Shown here piece by piece: positions 44,521 to 56,500 of a stretch of 64,000 nucleotides of DNA. The first letter of the stretch is position 1. Every line of letters starts with the position of its first letter. A program made the translations under genes and the position numbers. The notes below the pieces were generated by a model. That model was not told where the DNA came from. It saw nothing but the letters and a program-made list of their open reading frames with translations, and searched no databases. Source of the DNA: Closterium sp. NIES-65 (taxonomy: Eukaryota > Streptophyta > Zygnematophyceae > Desmidiales > Closteriaceae); the NCBI GenBank assembly GCA_948144175.1, contig CANXME010002497.1, forward strand, positions 372,001 to 436,000, written 5' to 3'.

Positions 44521-45850
44521 CAGGGGCTTCTCGCTCCTTCTTTCGAGACCGCACCACACTCACGCCGCTTGGTCGGCCGGTTGCAGTCTCCCTGGCACAC
44601 CCCTCTGGGGGTCCTGTCCTCTCTCTCTTCTCCACTGTCCTCCCGTGTCCGGCTGCCCCCTCTGGCACCTTGTCTGGTCTTTACCTCCCCTCGTTCTCGT
44701 TGAACTTGGTGAGGGTGCTGACCTGCAGGATGCGGGGGTTCACCAGTTTACTCCTGCGAGTCAGCGGGTGACCCACTACTCGGACGCTCGCACAGGCCGG
44801 CACCTGGCCACGTTTACGCGTCGCCCGGGGTCGAGCCTCTACACCCTGACCACCGAGTCTCCTCCTGTCTCTGCGTCTGGTCAGGTAGCTGCGTTGGGTC
44901 AGGTGTTTGCTGCAGCGTCCAGGTCTGGTCCTGAGTCTGCCCCCTGCTCGTGTCGCCTCCTGTCTCACGAGACTCTCTTGTGGCACCACCGTCTTGGTCA
45001 CCCCTCCCTGCCTCGTCTCCGAGGCATGGCTTCCCGTGTCCTTGTCTCTGGTCTTCCCCGGTCCCTCCCTCCCCTTCCTTCGGGGCCTGGTCCTTCCTGT
45101 GTCCCCTGTGTCGAGGGGCGGCTACGGGCTGCTCCTCACTCCTCTCCGTTTCCCCCGACAGAGGCCCCGCTGCAGACGCTTCACATGGACGTGTGGGGCC
45201 CGGCCCGCGTCCGTGGACAGGGTCACGAGCGCTACTTTCTGCTGGTGGTTGACGACTATTCGCGTTACACCACAGTCTTCCCCTTGCGCAGCAAGGGGGA
45301 TGTCACTGAGGTGTTGATCGAATGGATCCGCGCAGCTCGTTTCCAGCTCAGGAGGAGCTTCGGCTCGGACTTTCCTGTTCTGCGTCTGCACTCTGACAGA
45401 GGCGGAGAGTTCTCCTCTGGCCTTCTGCGAGCCTACTGCCGTGCGCGAGGCATCCGCCAGACCTTTACGCTTCCGGACTCTCCACAGCAAAATGGGATTG
45501 CTGAGCGCCGCATTGGCATGGTCATGGACGTCGCTCGTATGTCCATGATGCATGCGGGTGCCCCCCATTTTCTGTGGCCGTTTGCGGTTCGGTACAAGCG
45601 CATCAGATCAACCTTCACCCCAGGGTCTCAAGGCCGGAGACCTCCCCAGCTTTGCTGTGGACGGGGAAGGTAGGCGATGCGTCTGCGTTCTGTGTCTGGG
45701 GATCTCGGGCGTTTGTCCGCGACTTGTCTGCGGACAAGCTGTCCCCTCGTGCTGCTCCTTGTGTCTTCCTTGGCTTCCCCCCTGACGCGCCAGGGTGGCA
45801 GTTCTACCACCCCACCTCTCGTTGTGTTCTGTCCTCTCAGGACGTCATGT
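44490..45850 (+). pseudogene. Protease and integrase of element D
   Basis: FTLDSGASRSFFRD protease site, HHRLGHPSLPRLRG, CVPCVEG, LHMDVWGPARV, LHSDRGGEFSS and NGIAERRIGMVMDVARM with the catalytic Glu. Frame 44645-45673 is open for most of the integrase; shifts near 44707 and 45595 break it. Confidence 0.87.
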
Positions 45851-45959
45851 TTGACGAGTCGGTCCCCTACTACCGCCTCTTCCCCTACCGCACTCCTTCC
45901 CTCCCCCCGCCACCGCTCTTCCTTGTGCCAGGTCCCCCCCCGGTAGACCCCCTCCCCCC

Positions 45960-46821
45960 TCAGGGTCCTGCCCCTTCAGGTGTGTCCCAGGTAGACGCGG
46001 TCGAGCCGGTCGAGGTTACTGGTGACTCTGGTGCTGCTGTGGGTGCTGAGCCTGGGGGTGCTGACTCTGGGGGTGCTGCGCGCGTGGGTACTACGCCTGG
46101 GGGTGCTGGGCCTTCGGGTGGTATTGCTGGGGGTGCTGAGCTTGGGGGTGCTGCGCCTAGGGGTGCTGAGCCTGGGGGTGCTACGCCTAGGGGTGCTGAG
46201 CCTAGGTGTGCTACGCTTGGGGGTACTGAGCCTGGAGGTCCTACGTCTGGAGGTGCTGAGCCTGGGGGTGCCACGTCTGGAGCTGCTGAGCCTGGGGGTG
46301 CGGAGCCGGCGGCCGCTGGGCCTACTCGTGTGGCGTCTGGCGGTGCTAGGCCTGGGTGTTCTCCGGGTGCTTCGCCTCGGCTGGAGCCACTCTCTCCACA
46401 GGAGCTGCGTGAGTGGTTTGCCCGGCGCTGGAGGCGTACTGCTGGAGCTTCTTCGGCTGCTGAGGGTGCTGGTACCGCCGTTCCCGGAGGTGCTCGTGCC
46501 GCGAGTACTAGAGCTGCTGGGTCTGCGGGTTCGCCTGGAGCTGGAGCTGCTGAGGGTGTTGGCGCTGAGGCTACTGCTGTCAGTTCTGGAGACGGTTCTG
46601 CTGGGGGTGCTGCTGGTGCTGCTGGAGGTGCTGCTGGCTCTGGTCCTGCTGCGGGTGCTGCTGGTCCTGCTGGAGGTCCTGCAGCTGGCGGTGGTGTTGG
46701 GCTCCCTGCTGTGTATGGAGTCGCCGCGCGGCCTCGGCCGTACTTCGTTCCGCTCCTTCAGCAGGTTCTTGGTCTTCCTCCTCCCTTAGAGTATCCACCG
46801 CCTGTCCAGTCCCAGTCATAG
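45960..46821 (+). pseudogene. G-A-E-P repeat linker of element D
   Basis: Open in one frame (45574-46821): about fifteen imperfect G-G-A-E-P/S units, PLSPQELREWFARRWRR, Ala/Gly repeats, then RPRPYFVPLLQQVLG. It is the most complete form of the linker seen in B and C. Confidence 0.75.
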
Positions 46822-46989
46822 CTTCCGCCGGCCTCCCCACTGCCTGTTCCTTCTCCCTACACTGGTCCTACTGGAGGTCTTGCTGAGCGTCGTGAGCCTG
46901 CGTCTCGTCCTGCGTCGCCTGTTCGTGCGGCTCGCACTAGTGGTCGCGGTTCGCGTCAGCGTCCTCCTCCTGTCCCTGGCACGCACCGG

Positions 46990-48933
46990 ATGTCTGTGCG
47001 TCTGTCCACTGCTCCTCTGCGTGCCCCTTTGCCTTCTCCTCCTGAGTCCTCTCTTCCTGCACTTGCCGACCCGGAGTCGGACTCTCTTCGTGCTGCCAGT
47101 CCTATTGTCACGCGTCTCCTTGCTACTGTCGTCACTGACCCCTCCTTTGAGTCCACTGCTGCGTCTGCTCTTGTTGCTGAGCTTGTCGACTTTGCTGCTC
47201 GCTGTCGTCTAGACTACGCTGCTAGTCTTGTTGCTGAGTCTGCGTCTGTCTGTCCTCCGTCCGTCGGGGGTGAGTGTGCTCTTGGCACGGACGTCCTAGA
47301 GGACAGGCAGGAGGAGTTCCAGTGTTTGGCTGCTGCTTCACCTCATCTCGTGTCCGTACTGCTTACCCCTGAGGGAGACCCGGATGCACTTGACATCCCG
47401 ACTCCGCACTCTTACGCGGAGGCCGTAGAGGGTCCCTACTCCTCTCAGTGGCAGGCAGCTATGGATGCAGAGATGGCTTCCTGGAAGTCCACAGGCACCT
47501 ACGTTGACGCTGTTCCCCCTCCTGGGGCGAACATCGTCAATGGCATGTGGATCTTCAGGGTGAAGCGGCCGCCAGGTTCTCCACCTGTCTTCAAGGCGCG
47601 GTACGTGGCTCGTGGCTTCAGTCAGCGGGAGGGAGTTGACTAATTTCAGACCTTCTCTCCCACCTCGAAGATGACCACTCTTTGGGTGCTGCTACACATA
47701 CCCGCTCAGCGTGACTACGAGCTTCACTCTCTTGACTTCAGCACTGCTTTCTTGTAGGGTAGCCTACACGAGGAGATCTGGCTGCGCCGTCCACCTGGCT
47801 TCACTGGGACTTTCCCTCCTGGCACCCACTGGAGCCTCCGACGGCCAGTCTACGGTCTCCGCCAGGCACCGCGCGAGTGGCACGACACACTGAGGACTAC
47901 GCTTGCGGCTCTTGGGTTTGCTCCCTCTACTGCTGACCCGTCGCTGTTTTTGCGCACCGACACCTCTCTGCCGTTCTACGTCCTCGTGTACGTCGATGAC
48001 TTGGTCTTTGCCACTGCTGACACTGCTGGACTCGCCAACGTGAAGTCCGAGCTGCAGAAGAGACACACGTGCACAGACCTGGGTGAACTGCGCAGCTACC
48101 TTGGCTTGCAGATCACCCGGGACAGAGCACGCCGCACCATTACCCTGACTGAGTCACACATGGTGCAGCAGGTCCTTCAGCGCTTCGGCTTCATGTACTC
48201 CTCGCCTCAGGCCACTCCTCTGCCTACTTGCCACTCGCTCTCAGCTCTGCCTTCGGATGAGTCCGTAGAGTCGAGTGGCCCGTACCCAGAGCTTGTTGGC
48301 TGCCTCATGTACCTGATGACCTGCACACGACCTGACCTTGCATACCCCCTTAGCATTCTTGCATGCTATGTTGCTCCTGGGAGACACAGACCAGAGCACA
48401 TGGCTGCAGCGAAGAGGGTGTTGCGCTACTTGTGCAGTACTTCGGGCATGGGGCTAGTGCTTGGAGGGCAGAGTCCAGTGGTCCTCACTGGGCACGCGGA
48501 CGCTTCTTGGGCTGACGACCAGGCTACACAGCGGTCGTCACAGGGTTACACCTTCAGCCTTGGTTCCGGCTCTGTTTCGTGGCGGGCTACTCGCTCGTCT
48601 TCTGTTCTCGGCTCCAGTTGTGAGGCTGAGATCTACGCCGGAGCCATGGCTGCTCAAGAGCTTCGCTGACTCACCTACCTGCTGTACGTAGACAACAAGG
48701 CCATGTTGGCCTTGTGTCGAGAGCAGCGCCTAGAGCACAGAACGAAGCAGATTGCTCTCCGCTACTTTCTTGCTCGTGAGCTGCAGCAGCGTGGTCAGTT
48801 GCGACTTGCGTACGTGGCCTCTGAGGCCAACACTGCTGATATCTTCACTAAGGCACTTGCGCCTTGTGATCATCAGCGCTTCTGTACTCAGCTTGGTCTT
48901 GTACCTGTCTTGCCTCACTTACTTACTTCTTGA
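46990..48933 (+). pseudogene. RT and RNase H of element D
   Basis: AAMDAEMASWKSTGTYVDAV, GMWIFRVKRPPGSPPVFK, VLVYVDDLVFATAD, SYLGLQITRD, GHADASWADDQ, SCEAEIYAGAMAAQELR, VDNKAMLALCREQ, FTKALAPCDHQRF. Interrupted by stops at about 47641, 47756 and 48669. A short stretch before VDNK is missing relative to C. Confidence 0.9.
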
Positions 48934-49143
48934 CCTTGCTTGTACTGTGACATATATATATACTCCTGCTCTTGCTTGTTTAGCCTGTTATATATATATG
49001 TGTTCCTGCATGTGAACTGGCCTTCTGGCCTTGAACTTGTGCTCGGAATGTGTGGTGACTTTGTGATCCACCCTGAGCTTTGCTTTGTTTTGCTTGACTG
49101 GTCTTGTGACCCCTTGTTCTCCCCCACTTTGCCTATGGGGGTG

Positions 49144-49264
49144 TGTCAAATTATAATTTTGTGTAGGCTATAGTGGGGTAGCTTATATGGGGTACACATT
49201 TCTAGGGTTGCATATTTGTATCACTTTCGTTCTTTAGTCAATCATTCTCGTTTCAGTTCTCTCA
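49144..49264 (+). repeat. 3' LTR of element D
   Basis: 121 bp, TGTCAAATTATAATT...GTTCTCTCA, preceded by TATGGGGGTG and followed by ATTGC. Confidence 0.9.
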
Positions 49265-49626
49265 ATTGCAAGAATCAGATGCACAGTTTGGTGTGTTTAT
49301 AACATATTTTTGTGTTTTTCATTACATATGCGGTTGCGCTTATAATTATGACTCATTTATAAGCGCACCCCCCTAAAAAACAGTGTTTTATTATAAGCGC
49401 AGATGTTCTTATATCCGGGGTATTACGGTATGGCCTCTCTGATGCTTGCTGGAGCATGGCTATTGAACAGGGGGTGATGGAAATACTTGCAAGTCAGGCC
49501 AATCACAGGCATAGAAATGATCAAGCCATACAAGCAAGTGTTCCGCTTCACACAGGTAGGTCTTCCTTAGATTTGATCAGAACTAGAAGCATCTAGAAGT
49601 GATCCTCTGAACACGCTGATCTGGTC

Positions 49627-51815
49627 TTACGCACAAGCACGCAGCAGTGGCTTCCCGCATAAGTTGGGGTTTCCTGGTCTGAACGAGCCTCGATTCAGCT
49701 TGCTCAGAGCAGCCGGAACAGGCCCTGACAGCCTATTCCCTGCCAGCTTCACTTGCCATAGCCTTGCCGGCCAAACCGTGGGAATGGGACCTGACAGCAT
49801 GTTATATGACAGCCCAAGCCTCTGCAACCTTTTCATATTTCTCACACCCACCGGAATCGGTCCCGTCAGGGTGTTGTTATCGAGGCGGAGGCGCATGAGG
49901 TTTCTAAAGGATCTGATTGTAGCGGGGATGGGGCCGGAGAGGCGGTTGGAGGAGAGGTAGAGGACCAGAAGGGAGGCGGAGCAGGAGAGGGAGAGGGGTG
50001 TCAGCGGGCCGGAGAGGGCGTTGGAGGCGAGGTTGAGGATGGTGAGGGCCTGCTTGCCCTGGCAGAAGGCGGGGATGGGGCCTGAGGAGTGGGGGATGGG
50101 AGGTAGGAGCAAGCAGAGGGGTAGAGCAGGGAGGAACGAAGAGTCAAATAAGGCGGGGGAGTGCTAGCAGAAAGGGTGCAGGATCAGGAGGAGAGAAGGA
50201 GAGAGGGGGAAGAGAGAAACGGATGAGGAGGGAAAGACAGGGGCTGGGCGGGCTGGAGAGGGCATTGGAGGCGAGGTTGAGGAAATGGGCTGGCAGAAAG
50301 AAGGCGGAGATGGGGCCTGAGGGGTGTGGAGAGGGGGGATAGCAAGGAGGAAGTTAACTGATTGGGCCTGAGGGATGGGGAAGCGGAAGCAGAGGAGAAG
50401 AGTGGATAAGGGGAGTCAACAGAAATCACAAGGGAAGAAAACAATGAGCGTTTTTCCAGTCAGCTCACCTGACAGAGCGTTCGCCCCGAGGTCCAAGTAT
50501 TTTAGCTGGGGTAGTCAGGCGAGGCGTGGGGGAATGCTCCCTGTGAACTTGTTGAATCCGAGGTCCAGAGCAGTGATGTCCGTGGGCAGGTTCGAAAACG
50601 GCTGCAAGCTGCCCGAGAAATTGTTGTGGCTTAGAAAGAGGCCGTTTGGAAAACTCTCGGACTTGAAACAATTTGCTGGAACGGCTCCTGTCAGGCGATT
50701 ATGCGAAAAGTTTGTTGCTACGCCGCTCCGATCGCACACAATCTGCGGGAATGTGCCCCAAAACAAATTGTTCGAAACCTCGACGGCCGACACGTCTTTG
50801 CTGAAGCGGATCGTGTTGAAGTTTCCAGTCAGCCTGTTCCCGCTTACACGAAAGGCTGAGGACTTTATTTGCTGTCCGCTCAGGTCGCCGGAAAGGCAGT
50901 TCCCAACTAAATTAAGTGGAAACGCTTGTTTCAGCAGAGAAGGGGGAATATTTCCGGATAGCCGATTCGAGGTCAAATCTATCGCCGTACAAAGTTTGAA
51001 CAGCGTCGCGAGGGCAGCAGGGATCGGCCCGGACAGCCAATTATTCCCGAGATCCAGAGTCGTTAGCAGAGCCGCCGCCGCGTACGCAGCAGGACGATGT
51101 GGTAACCCGCCGGAGAAGAAATTTCGGGCGGCAGACACATAGCTAAGCGCCAGCGAGCTAAAAATGGCGAAAGGAAAAGGACCAACAAAGCAGTTACCGC
51201 CAAATTCGAGCCACTGCATATTTGTGAGCCGGGAGAAGGATCTCGGGACAGAGCCAGCAAGCCAGAGATTCGATACACCGAGATCGGTGAGATTCGTCAA
51301 CTGGCCGATAGAATCAGAGAGGGTTGCGGGGAACTTCAAGCCCGGCTCGCGCGCAGTACGGTTGCAAAGGCGAGGCGTGGGTGGGTGGGGGGGGCGGGAG
51401 GGAGGTCGCTGTGCGAAAGATATAGCGTCTGAACGCCGCCGTTGCAGCAAGACACGCCGGGCCACGTGCACGCGTCTGGCTGGTTCGCCGGGATAGGTAT
51501 CAGCGCGGCCGCGAAAATTGCCTTGAGCGCCGCCGTGTCAGCCGCCGAAGCCGGCGGCGAGGGTGTGGACGCGTAGCAGCCCCCCTCCATGTATAATGCT
51601 CTCTCCGCCCGCCTCGCAGCGAGGCCTCGTCCGCAGCGAGCAGCAGGTAGCTTCGATACAAGCTGCCTCGATACGGGCTGGAAAGCTATCGTCACCGGCG
51701 GTGAGCAGTAGAGGAGTAGCAGGAGGCATGCTGTCGTACAAACGGGAGCGCGCAACGCGTCGTGAAAAACGGTGATGATGGAACGCGCGACTCGACGGTA
51801 ATCAACGTCCGCCAT
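49627..51815 (-). pseudogene. Extracellular LRR protein gene, disrupted
   Basis: Plant-type LRR protein without a kinase domain. Start ATG 51815; residues 26-45 are a hydrophobic signal/anchor segment; an N-terminal cap follows (DTAALKAIFAAAL, DACTWPGVSCCNG). The frame then shifts near a run of eight C (about 51386-51393) into the repeat region: LTDLGVSNLWLAGSVPRSF, LDLGNNWLSGPIPAAL and more. A TGA at 50515-50517 interrupts IPPRLA-LPQLKYLDLG. The donor at 50468 and acceptor at 50082 agree in phase; the last exon 50081-49627 carries four to five repeats and ends NPNLCGKPLLRACA. With one shift and one stop it is a pseudogene, unless both are assembly errors. Confidence 0.85.
50235..50325 (-). 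pseudogene. Copy of LRR last-exon start
   Basis: The minus strand reads CAG then GCCCCATCTCCGCCTTCT, with a small insertion, then the LNLASNALS equivalent, matching the acceptor and first ~80 bp of the exon at 50081. It lies in the only intron of the gene. Confidence 0.85.
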
Positions 51816-53155
51816 GTGTGACTCCGAGTCAAGCGATTGCTAGCTTCCGAAAATTTTTTCGTGAGAAACCAAACCTACTACACAGTTTCACAGTGAAACC
51901 TGAAACGAGTTTCCGTTTTGATCGAGGAACTAAGATAAGGGAATGAGTAGAGGCGATACGAAGCTGAGTATTCAAGATAAGATGGCGGTGAGCTTTCCTT
52001 TGAGGAGGTGAGTGCACGGCATCCGCCCAATACTTGTCCTACGTGGCAGTTTCCACGGCGGAGCGGAAGAAACACCCTGTACGTGCGACGGCCGTCCACA
52101 TAACATACTGAGCTAGTCATTGATGTATGGGAGTGTTATGCGCGAGCACTTGATAAGGCTACGCCAATGAAGTGAATGGCTGTTGCTACAGCAGCAGTAT
52201 GGACGAATGAAATGCACGCAACGGCAGCGCAAGCAACGGCTGGGCTTGGGGTGGCTTGGCTTGGCAGGCATTAATGCTTCTGGAGAGGCACCACTGGCGA
52301 GGAACTGTGCGGTTGGAGAGAAGCGGGTGGGAGGGGTTGAATTGCAGCTGTGGTTGGATTGGTTGTAAGGGATTGGGTTGCTATGGGCTGGTTTGGTATG
52401 GGCTGGATTGCTATGGGCTGGGTTGCTATGGTTTGGTTTGCTATGGCCTGGGTCGCGTTGGTCGGGTGATATGGTTTGGGTTGCGCTGGTTTGGTTGCTA
52501 TGGTTTGGGTTGCTTTGGTTGGTTTGTTATGTGTGGTTTGCTTTGGTTTGCTATGGTTTGGGCTGCTCTGGGCGGATTGCTTTGGGTGGTTTGCTATGGT
52601 TTGGTTCGGTTTGGTGTTGATTTCGCTTCGGTGGGGTGAGGGCAACCGGAAGGTTTGGTTGGAGAGAAGAGGTTTTGGAGAGGGAAGGTTCGGCATTTCG
52701 GGCGAAGCTCGGGCTTTGGTGCAACCGAGAGGAATCGAGAGCAAAGAGATTCACGAACGGTAAATTACGGTCCATTATCGCTATGACTTGACATTGCACG
52801 GTGATTAGGCAACGTTGAACGCGCATTGCGTTGTGCCCTACCCTAAGACTCCCCCCAACCTCTCATTTGCTCGCGCGCTAGCACAGGAAGCACACTAGAG
52901 CAACAGAGCTGAATTGCCATAAGGACCACCTTATTCCAACATATATTACCAAATGGCTGCTGTTGATGCTACTATTTCTTACTAGCTGACTTCGAAATTC
53001 ACAGCAAATTCACGATTTTATTTCCTGCGTAGCACTAGCCGATATCATCGCGATTCCTACAGCAGATCGTCACACAACAACAGCATTCGTTCCAGCGGTA
53101 TTCTCTGAAATCTCATTCGTTATAGGGAATTTTGTCTTTAGCGCTGCGCCACGTG
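51816..53155. other. Intergenic region between LRR and LAS1-like genes
   Basis: Head-to-head genes, so promoters for both directions should lie here. 52330-52640 holds irregular GGTTTGCTATGG-type repeats; 52780-53155 is AT-richer. I could not place the LAS1 start codon or first exon. Confidence 0.4.
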
Positions 53156-53159
53156 CCAT

Positions 53160-53536
53160 GGGCGTCAGGAAGTGGGAGGCGGTGAGGCCGAGTCTGCTGG
53201 ACCTCGCCCTTCACTCGCGGGTCAATGTCCTTCGGGATCGACCGCGTAGGTTACCATTATTATTATCCCCTATAGCATTTTTCGTTATCGCGTTTTGTGA
53301 GCGTTTGACGAGGAGTGGGAGGCAGTGAGGGCGTTATACTGTTGCCAGCAATGGACCGGGTAGGCATTAGGTAAAGCGGTGAGGCCGAATCTGCTGGACC
53401 CCGCCGCCACTCGCAAATCCATCTTTGAAAACGACCGGGTAAGCCGTAAGTAAGCTGTATCCCCGTTGTAGGCTGATTCGTGATCCCTCATTGAAGCTTG
53501 TGAATGTTTTGCGAAGAGTGGGATGCGGTGAGCTAG
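53160..53536 (+). repeat. Cluster of LAS1-like exon copies
   Basis: Four related plus-strand pieces: about 53166-53252 (KWEAVRPSLLDLALHSRVNV), 53306-53361 (DEEWEAVRALYCC then a GTAGGC donor), 53371-53438 ([20 protein letters not shown] then R and GTAAGC) and 53515-53536 (EWDAVS). Another lies at about 59371-59408 beyond the chromovirus. Only 53371-53438 joins in phase to the next exon. Confidence 0.6.
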
Positions 53537-56500
53537 TGTAACAAGACGAAGGCGATCTCGCCTCCCTCGATTTCGCCAACTCAGCTCCTTGTGATCCGAA
53601 CCAGAATTCGGAACACGCCCTAAGTACATTTCGGGAATTCAATGTTGGAATCCAACATTGAATTGTGCGGCTCGTAATTCTCAGTTTCCAACCTTGGGAA
53701 CAATTCCAGAGAGCACGCTAGTGCTGGACACAACACGGCAGAGAACTCCAACAGCGCAGCAAAGCAATTGACAGCACAAGCAAGCATAGCTTCCTACAGC
53801 TATGGCTACTTCCAACGGTGCTCATGATCATCATTATCTACTATAGTGTGGACGACAACAAGACAAATAGTCTCTGCCCATGTGTTTAGTGAATTCCTAG
53901 GTTATGCTTATTGGTTCTAGGATATGACAACAAGGCTAGTATCTCTTGTAAATAATCATAGTGACTATGCCTTGCTGTTGTTAGCTCTAGGAATAATAAT
54001 GGCGACCTGAGCGACCAGCTCGAGGCGCCCATGCTAGTATCCTAGTATACTAGGATGCATCTCTGAAATGTATGCCATCATATGATCTCTTGTAAAGCTA
54101 TCTTACTACTTTCATCCTGAAATTCTCCTAAGAACGCTTCCTACTACTACTACTACTCTGCCAAAATAGCTTAGTGGCTATTTCATTTGGTATCCGAGCT
54201 ATCTTCGACCCTCCTTTTCTTGAGAACAGTGTCATGACGACTAGTAAGGTACCTTCTCGTGATGAATGGGCCAGCTACTTGGAAACGTACCGAGCCCAAC
54301 TTGTTGCTGAAGTTAGAGAGAGCTTGCAAGCAGAGATGCAAGCTAGTGTAGCTGCAGCTGGAGTGGCGGCAGCGACCTCGAGCCCTGCTGCACCGCCAGA
54401 CGGAAATCAGCGCGCTAGACCCGCTCTTCCTGATTTTTTCTTTCCCGGGAGAAACCAACCTGTCGTGAGCCGTTGGCTATTTCTTGTTGAGCAATACCTG
54501 CTCATAAGTCACATAGTTCCTGCCAAGTGGACTGCTTTCACTGGCACCCTTCTTCGTGGATCTGCTATCACCTGGTGGGAATCCGTGCATGCGACCATCC
54601 AGTCATGGGATCAATTCAAGCAAGTCTTCACTGCTACCTTTCAACCGGTGAACCCGAACATCCGAGCACGATACTCCTTGGCTACTCTGAAGCAGCTCAA
54701 ATCTGTTCAAGAATACGCTTCTAGCTTCTGTGACATCGCTCAAGAGATCCCGGACCTTTCCGATGCTGGACGGATGGATCGTTTCAAGCGCGCGCTGAAA
54801 ACGAACGTGCGCATGGAGGTCGAGCTGAGGGACTGCTCTACGCTCGAGGAAATGATACGCGTGGCTGAACGGTATGATGCTGTCCATTACGCATACAACA
54901 AGCCTCGCTTTCCTCGTAGCCCGTTCCTCCCGTTTGCTCCCTCCTACCAGCCCTCTACTCCAACGGACTCAAATCTGCAAGAACCTGCACCTATGGACCT
55001 GGACCTGATGGAGAAGAGGAAGAGGAACCCGAGGCCTGTCGTCGTATGCTACAAGTGCGGCAAGAAAGGGCACATATGGAAAGTATGCCGCCAGCGCAAC
55101 AATCTGCCCCCCATCCTTCCAACGCCGGGAAACTCAAGCCGCCAGTAAACTCGGGGCAACTTTCTGGTGACTATACCTGCCCCACTATCTCTTCTCTTGA
55201 AAGCCGTAACCCCTCTGAACCCCTTCTCCTTTCTATGCTGATTTGCGGTCAGAAAGTGAAAGCCCTACTTGACAGTGGTGCTTCCTCTAGCTTCATCTCC
55301 TCCTCTCTACTCTCCAAGCTTTCCCTCCCAACTCAAACTGATTCCCTACCTCAAACAGTGTTGATGGCGAACGGAACCTCGATCTCATGCGGACGAGTAC
55401 CATTTCCTGTTTCATGCACCATTGGACCTTACAGAGACAAAATTCAGTTTCAGCAAGCATCTCTTGGAGACCATGAAGTGATTCTTGGACGTGACTGGCT
55501 TTCCTTTAAAAACCCCAAGATTGATTGGACCCTTGGAACCGTCACCATCTCTCACTCTGGAAGAGACATCTCCTTACCTACCTTCTCCTCCTTCTCCTCC
55601 TCTACCCCCCACTTGTTGCAACCTCCTCTCAAAACAGCAACTAAAAAAATCGCTCAAGGACCGAAGCTCTCAATTCTTCCTCTGTTTTTTGAATCAAATT
55701 TCAGAAACTCCTATTCTCCGTTCCCCTCCCAAGGCTGCTGAAATCCCTTCTGAAATTCAACAGGTTGTCAATGAGTTCAAAGACATCTTCCCTGCTGATC
55801 TTCCTTCTTCACTTCCTCCCAAGCGTGCCATCGATCACCGCATCATCTTGCAACCCGGTGCTCAACCTACCGTTCGTGCTACGTACCGGATGAGCGCTGC
55901 CGAGCTGAAAGAAGTTCAGAAGCAGTTGGAGGAGCTTCTTGAGAAGGGCTTCATCCGCGTCAGCTCCTCTCCCTATGCAGCACCGATTCTCTTCGTAAAA
56001 AAGAAAGATGGCAGCATGCGCATGTGCGTTGACAACCGTGCGCTCAACAAAATCACCGTCAAGAATCGCTACCCGCTACCTCGAGTGGAAGAACTCTTTG
56101 ATCAACTTGGTGAGGCCACAATTTTCAGCAAGCTGGACCTACGAAGCGGTTACCATCAAGTGCGTGTCGCTGATGAAGACATCGAGAAAACCGCCTTTCG
56201 AACACGGTATGGGCATTTCGAGTTTCTCGTACTTCCTTTCGGACTAACGAATGCCCCTACCACCTTCATGTCCTTGATGCACAGTGTCTTTCGGGATTTC
56301 TTGGACCGGTTTGTCATCATCTTCATCGATGACATTCTGATTTATAGCAAATCCTTGAAGGAACACGCCGAGCATCTAAGGCAAGTCTTCACACGGCTTC
56401 GTGAGCATCGTCTCTTTGCCAAACAGAGCAAGTGTGAGTTTGCCAAGCCCTCGATTCCTTTCGTGGGCCACATCATCTCACACAACCAGCTTGCTATGGA

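Larger units (their letters stand above)
41841..49264 (+). mobile_element. Short-LTR copia retrotransposon D
   Basis: 7.4 kb, LTRs 41841-41961 and 49144-49264 (121 bp each, seven differences), target duplication ATTGC at 41836-41840 and 49265-49269. Primer site TGGTATCGAGCAGG, polypurine tract TATGGGGGTG. It retains the integrase catalytic Glu segment that C lost. Many stops and shifts; the LTR divergence makes it older than C. Nested in inverted-repeat element copy 2. Confidence 0.93.
41317..49432 (+). mobile_element. TA-flanked inverted-repeat element, copy 2 (contains element D)
   Basis: Left end TACCGTATCACCCCGGATAA; the right end reads the same inverted (TACCGTAATACCCCGGATAT on the minus strand). 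Outer TA dinucleotides suggest a TA target duplication, as in the Tc1/mariner superfamily. Without element D it is about 690 bp. Subterminal GCGCTTAT words occur in both orientations; an internal roughly 50-bp unit (GAGCGACTGCA...) is present twice. No transposase frame, so MITE-like. Confidence 0.7.

Noticed and set aside
52256-52763. Trp/Gly/Leu-rich frame (LGCYGLVWYGL-like) suggesting a membrane protein
   Set aside because: It is made by irregular GGTTTGCTATGG repeats and shifts freely among three frames; no conserved domain.
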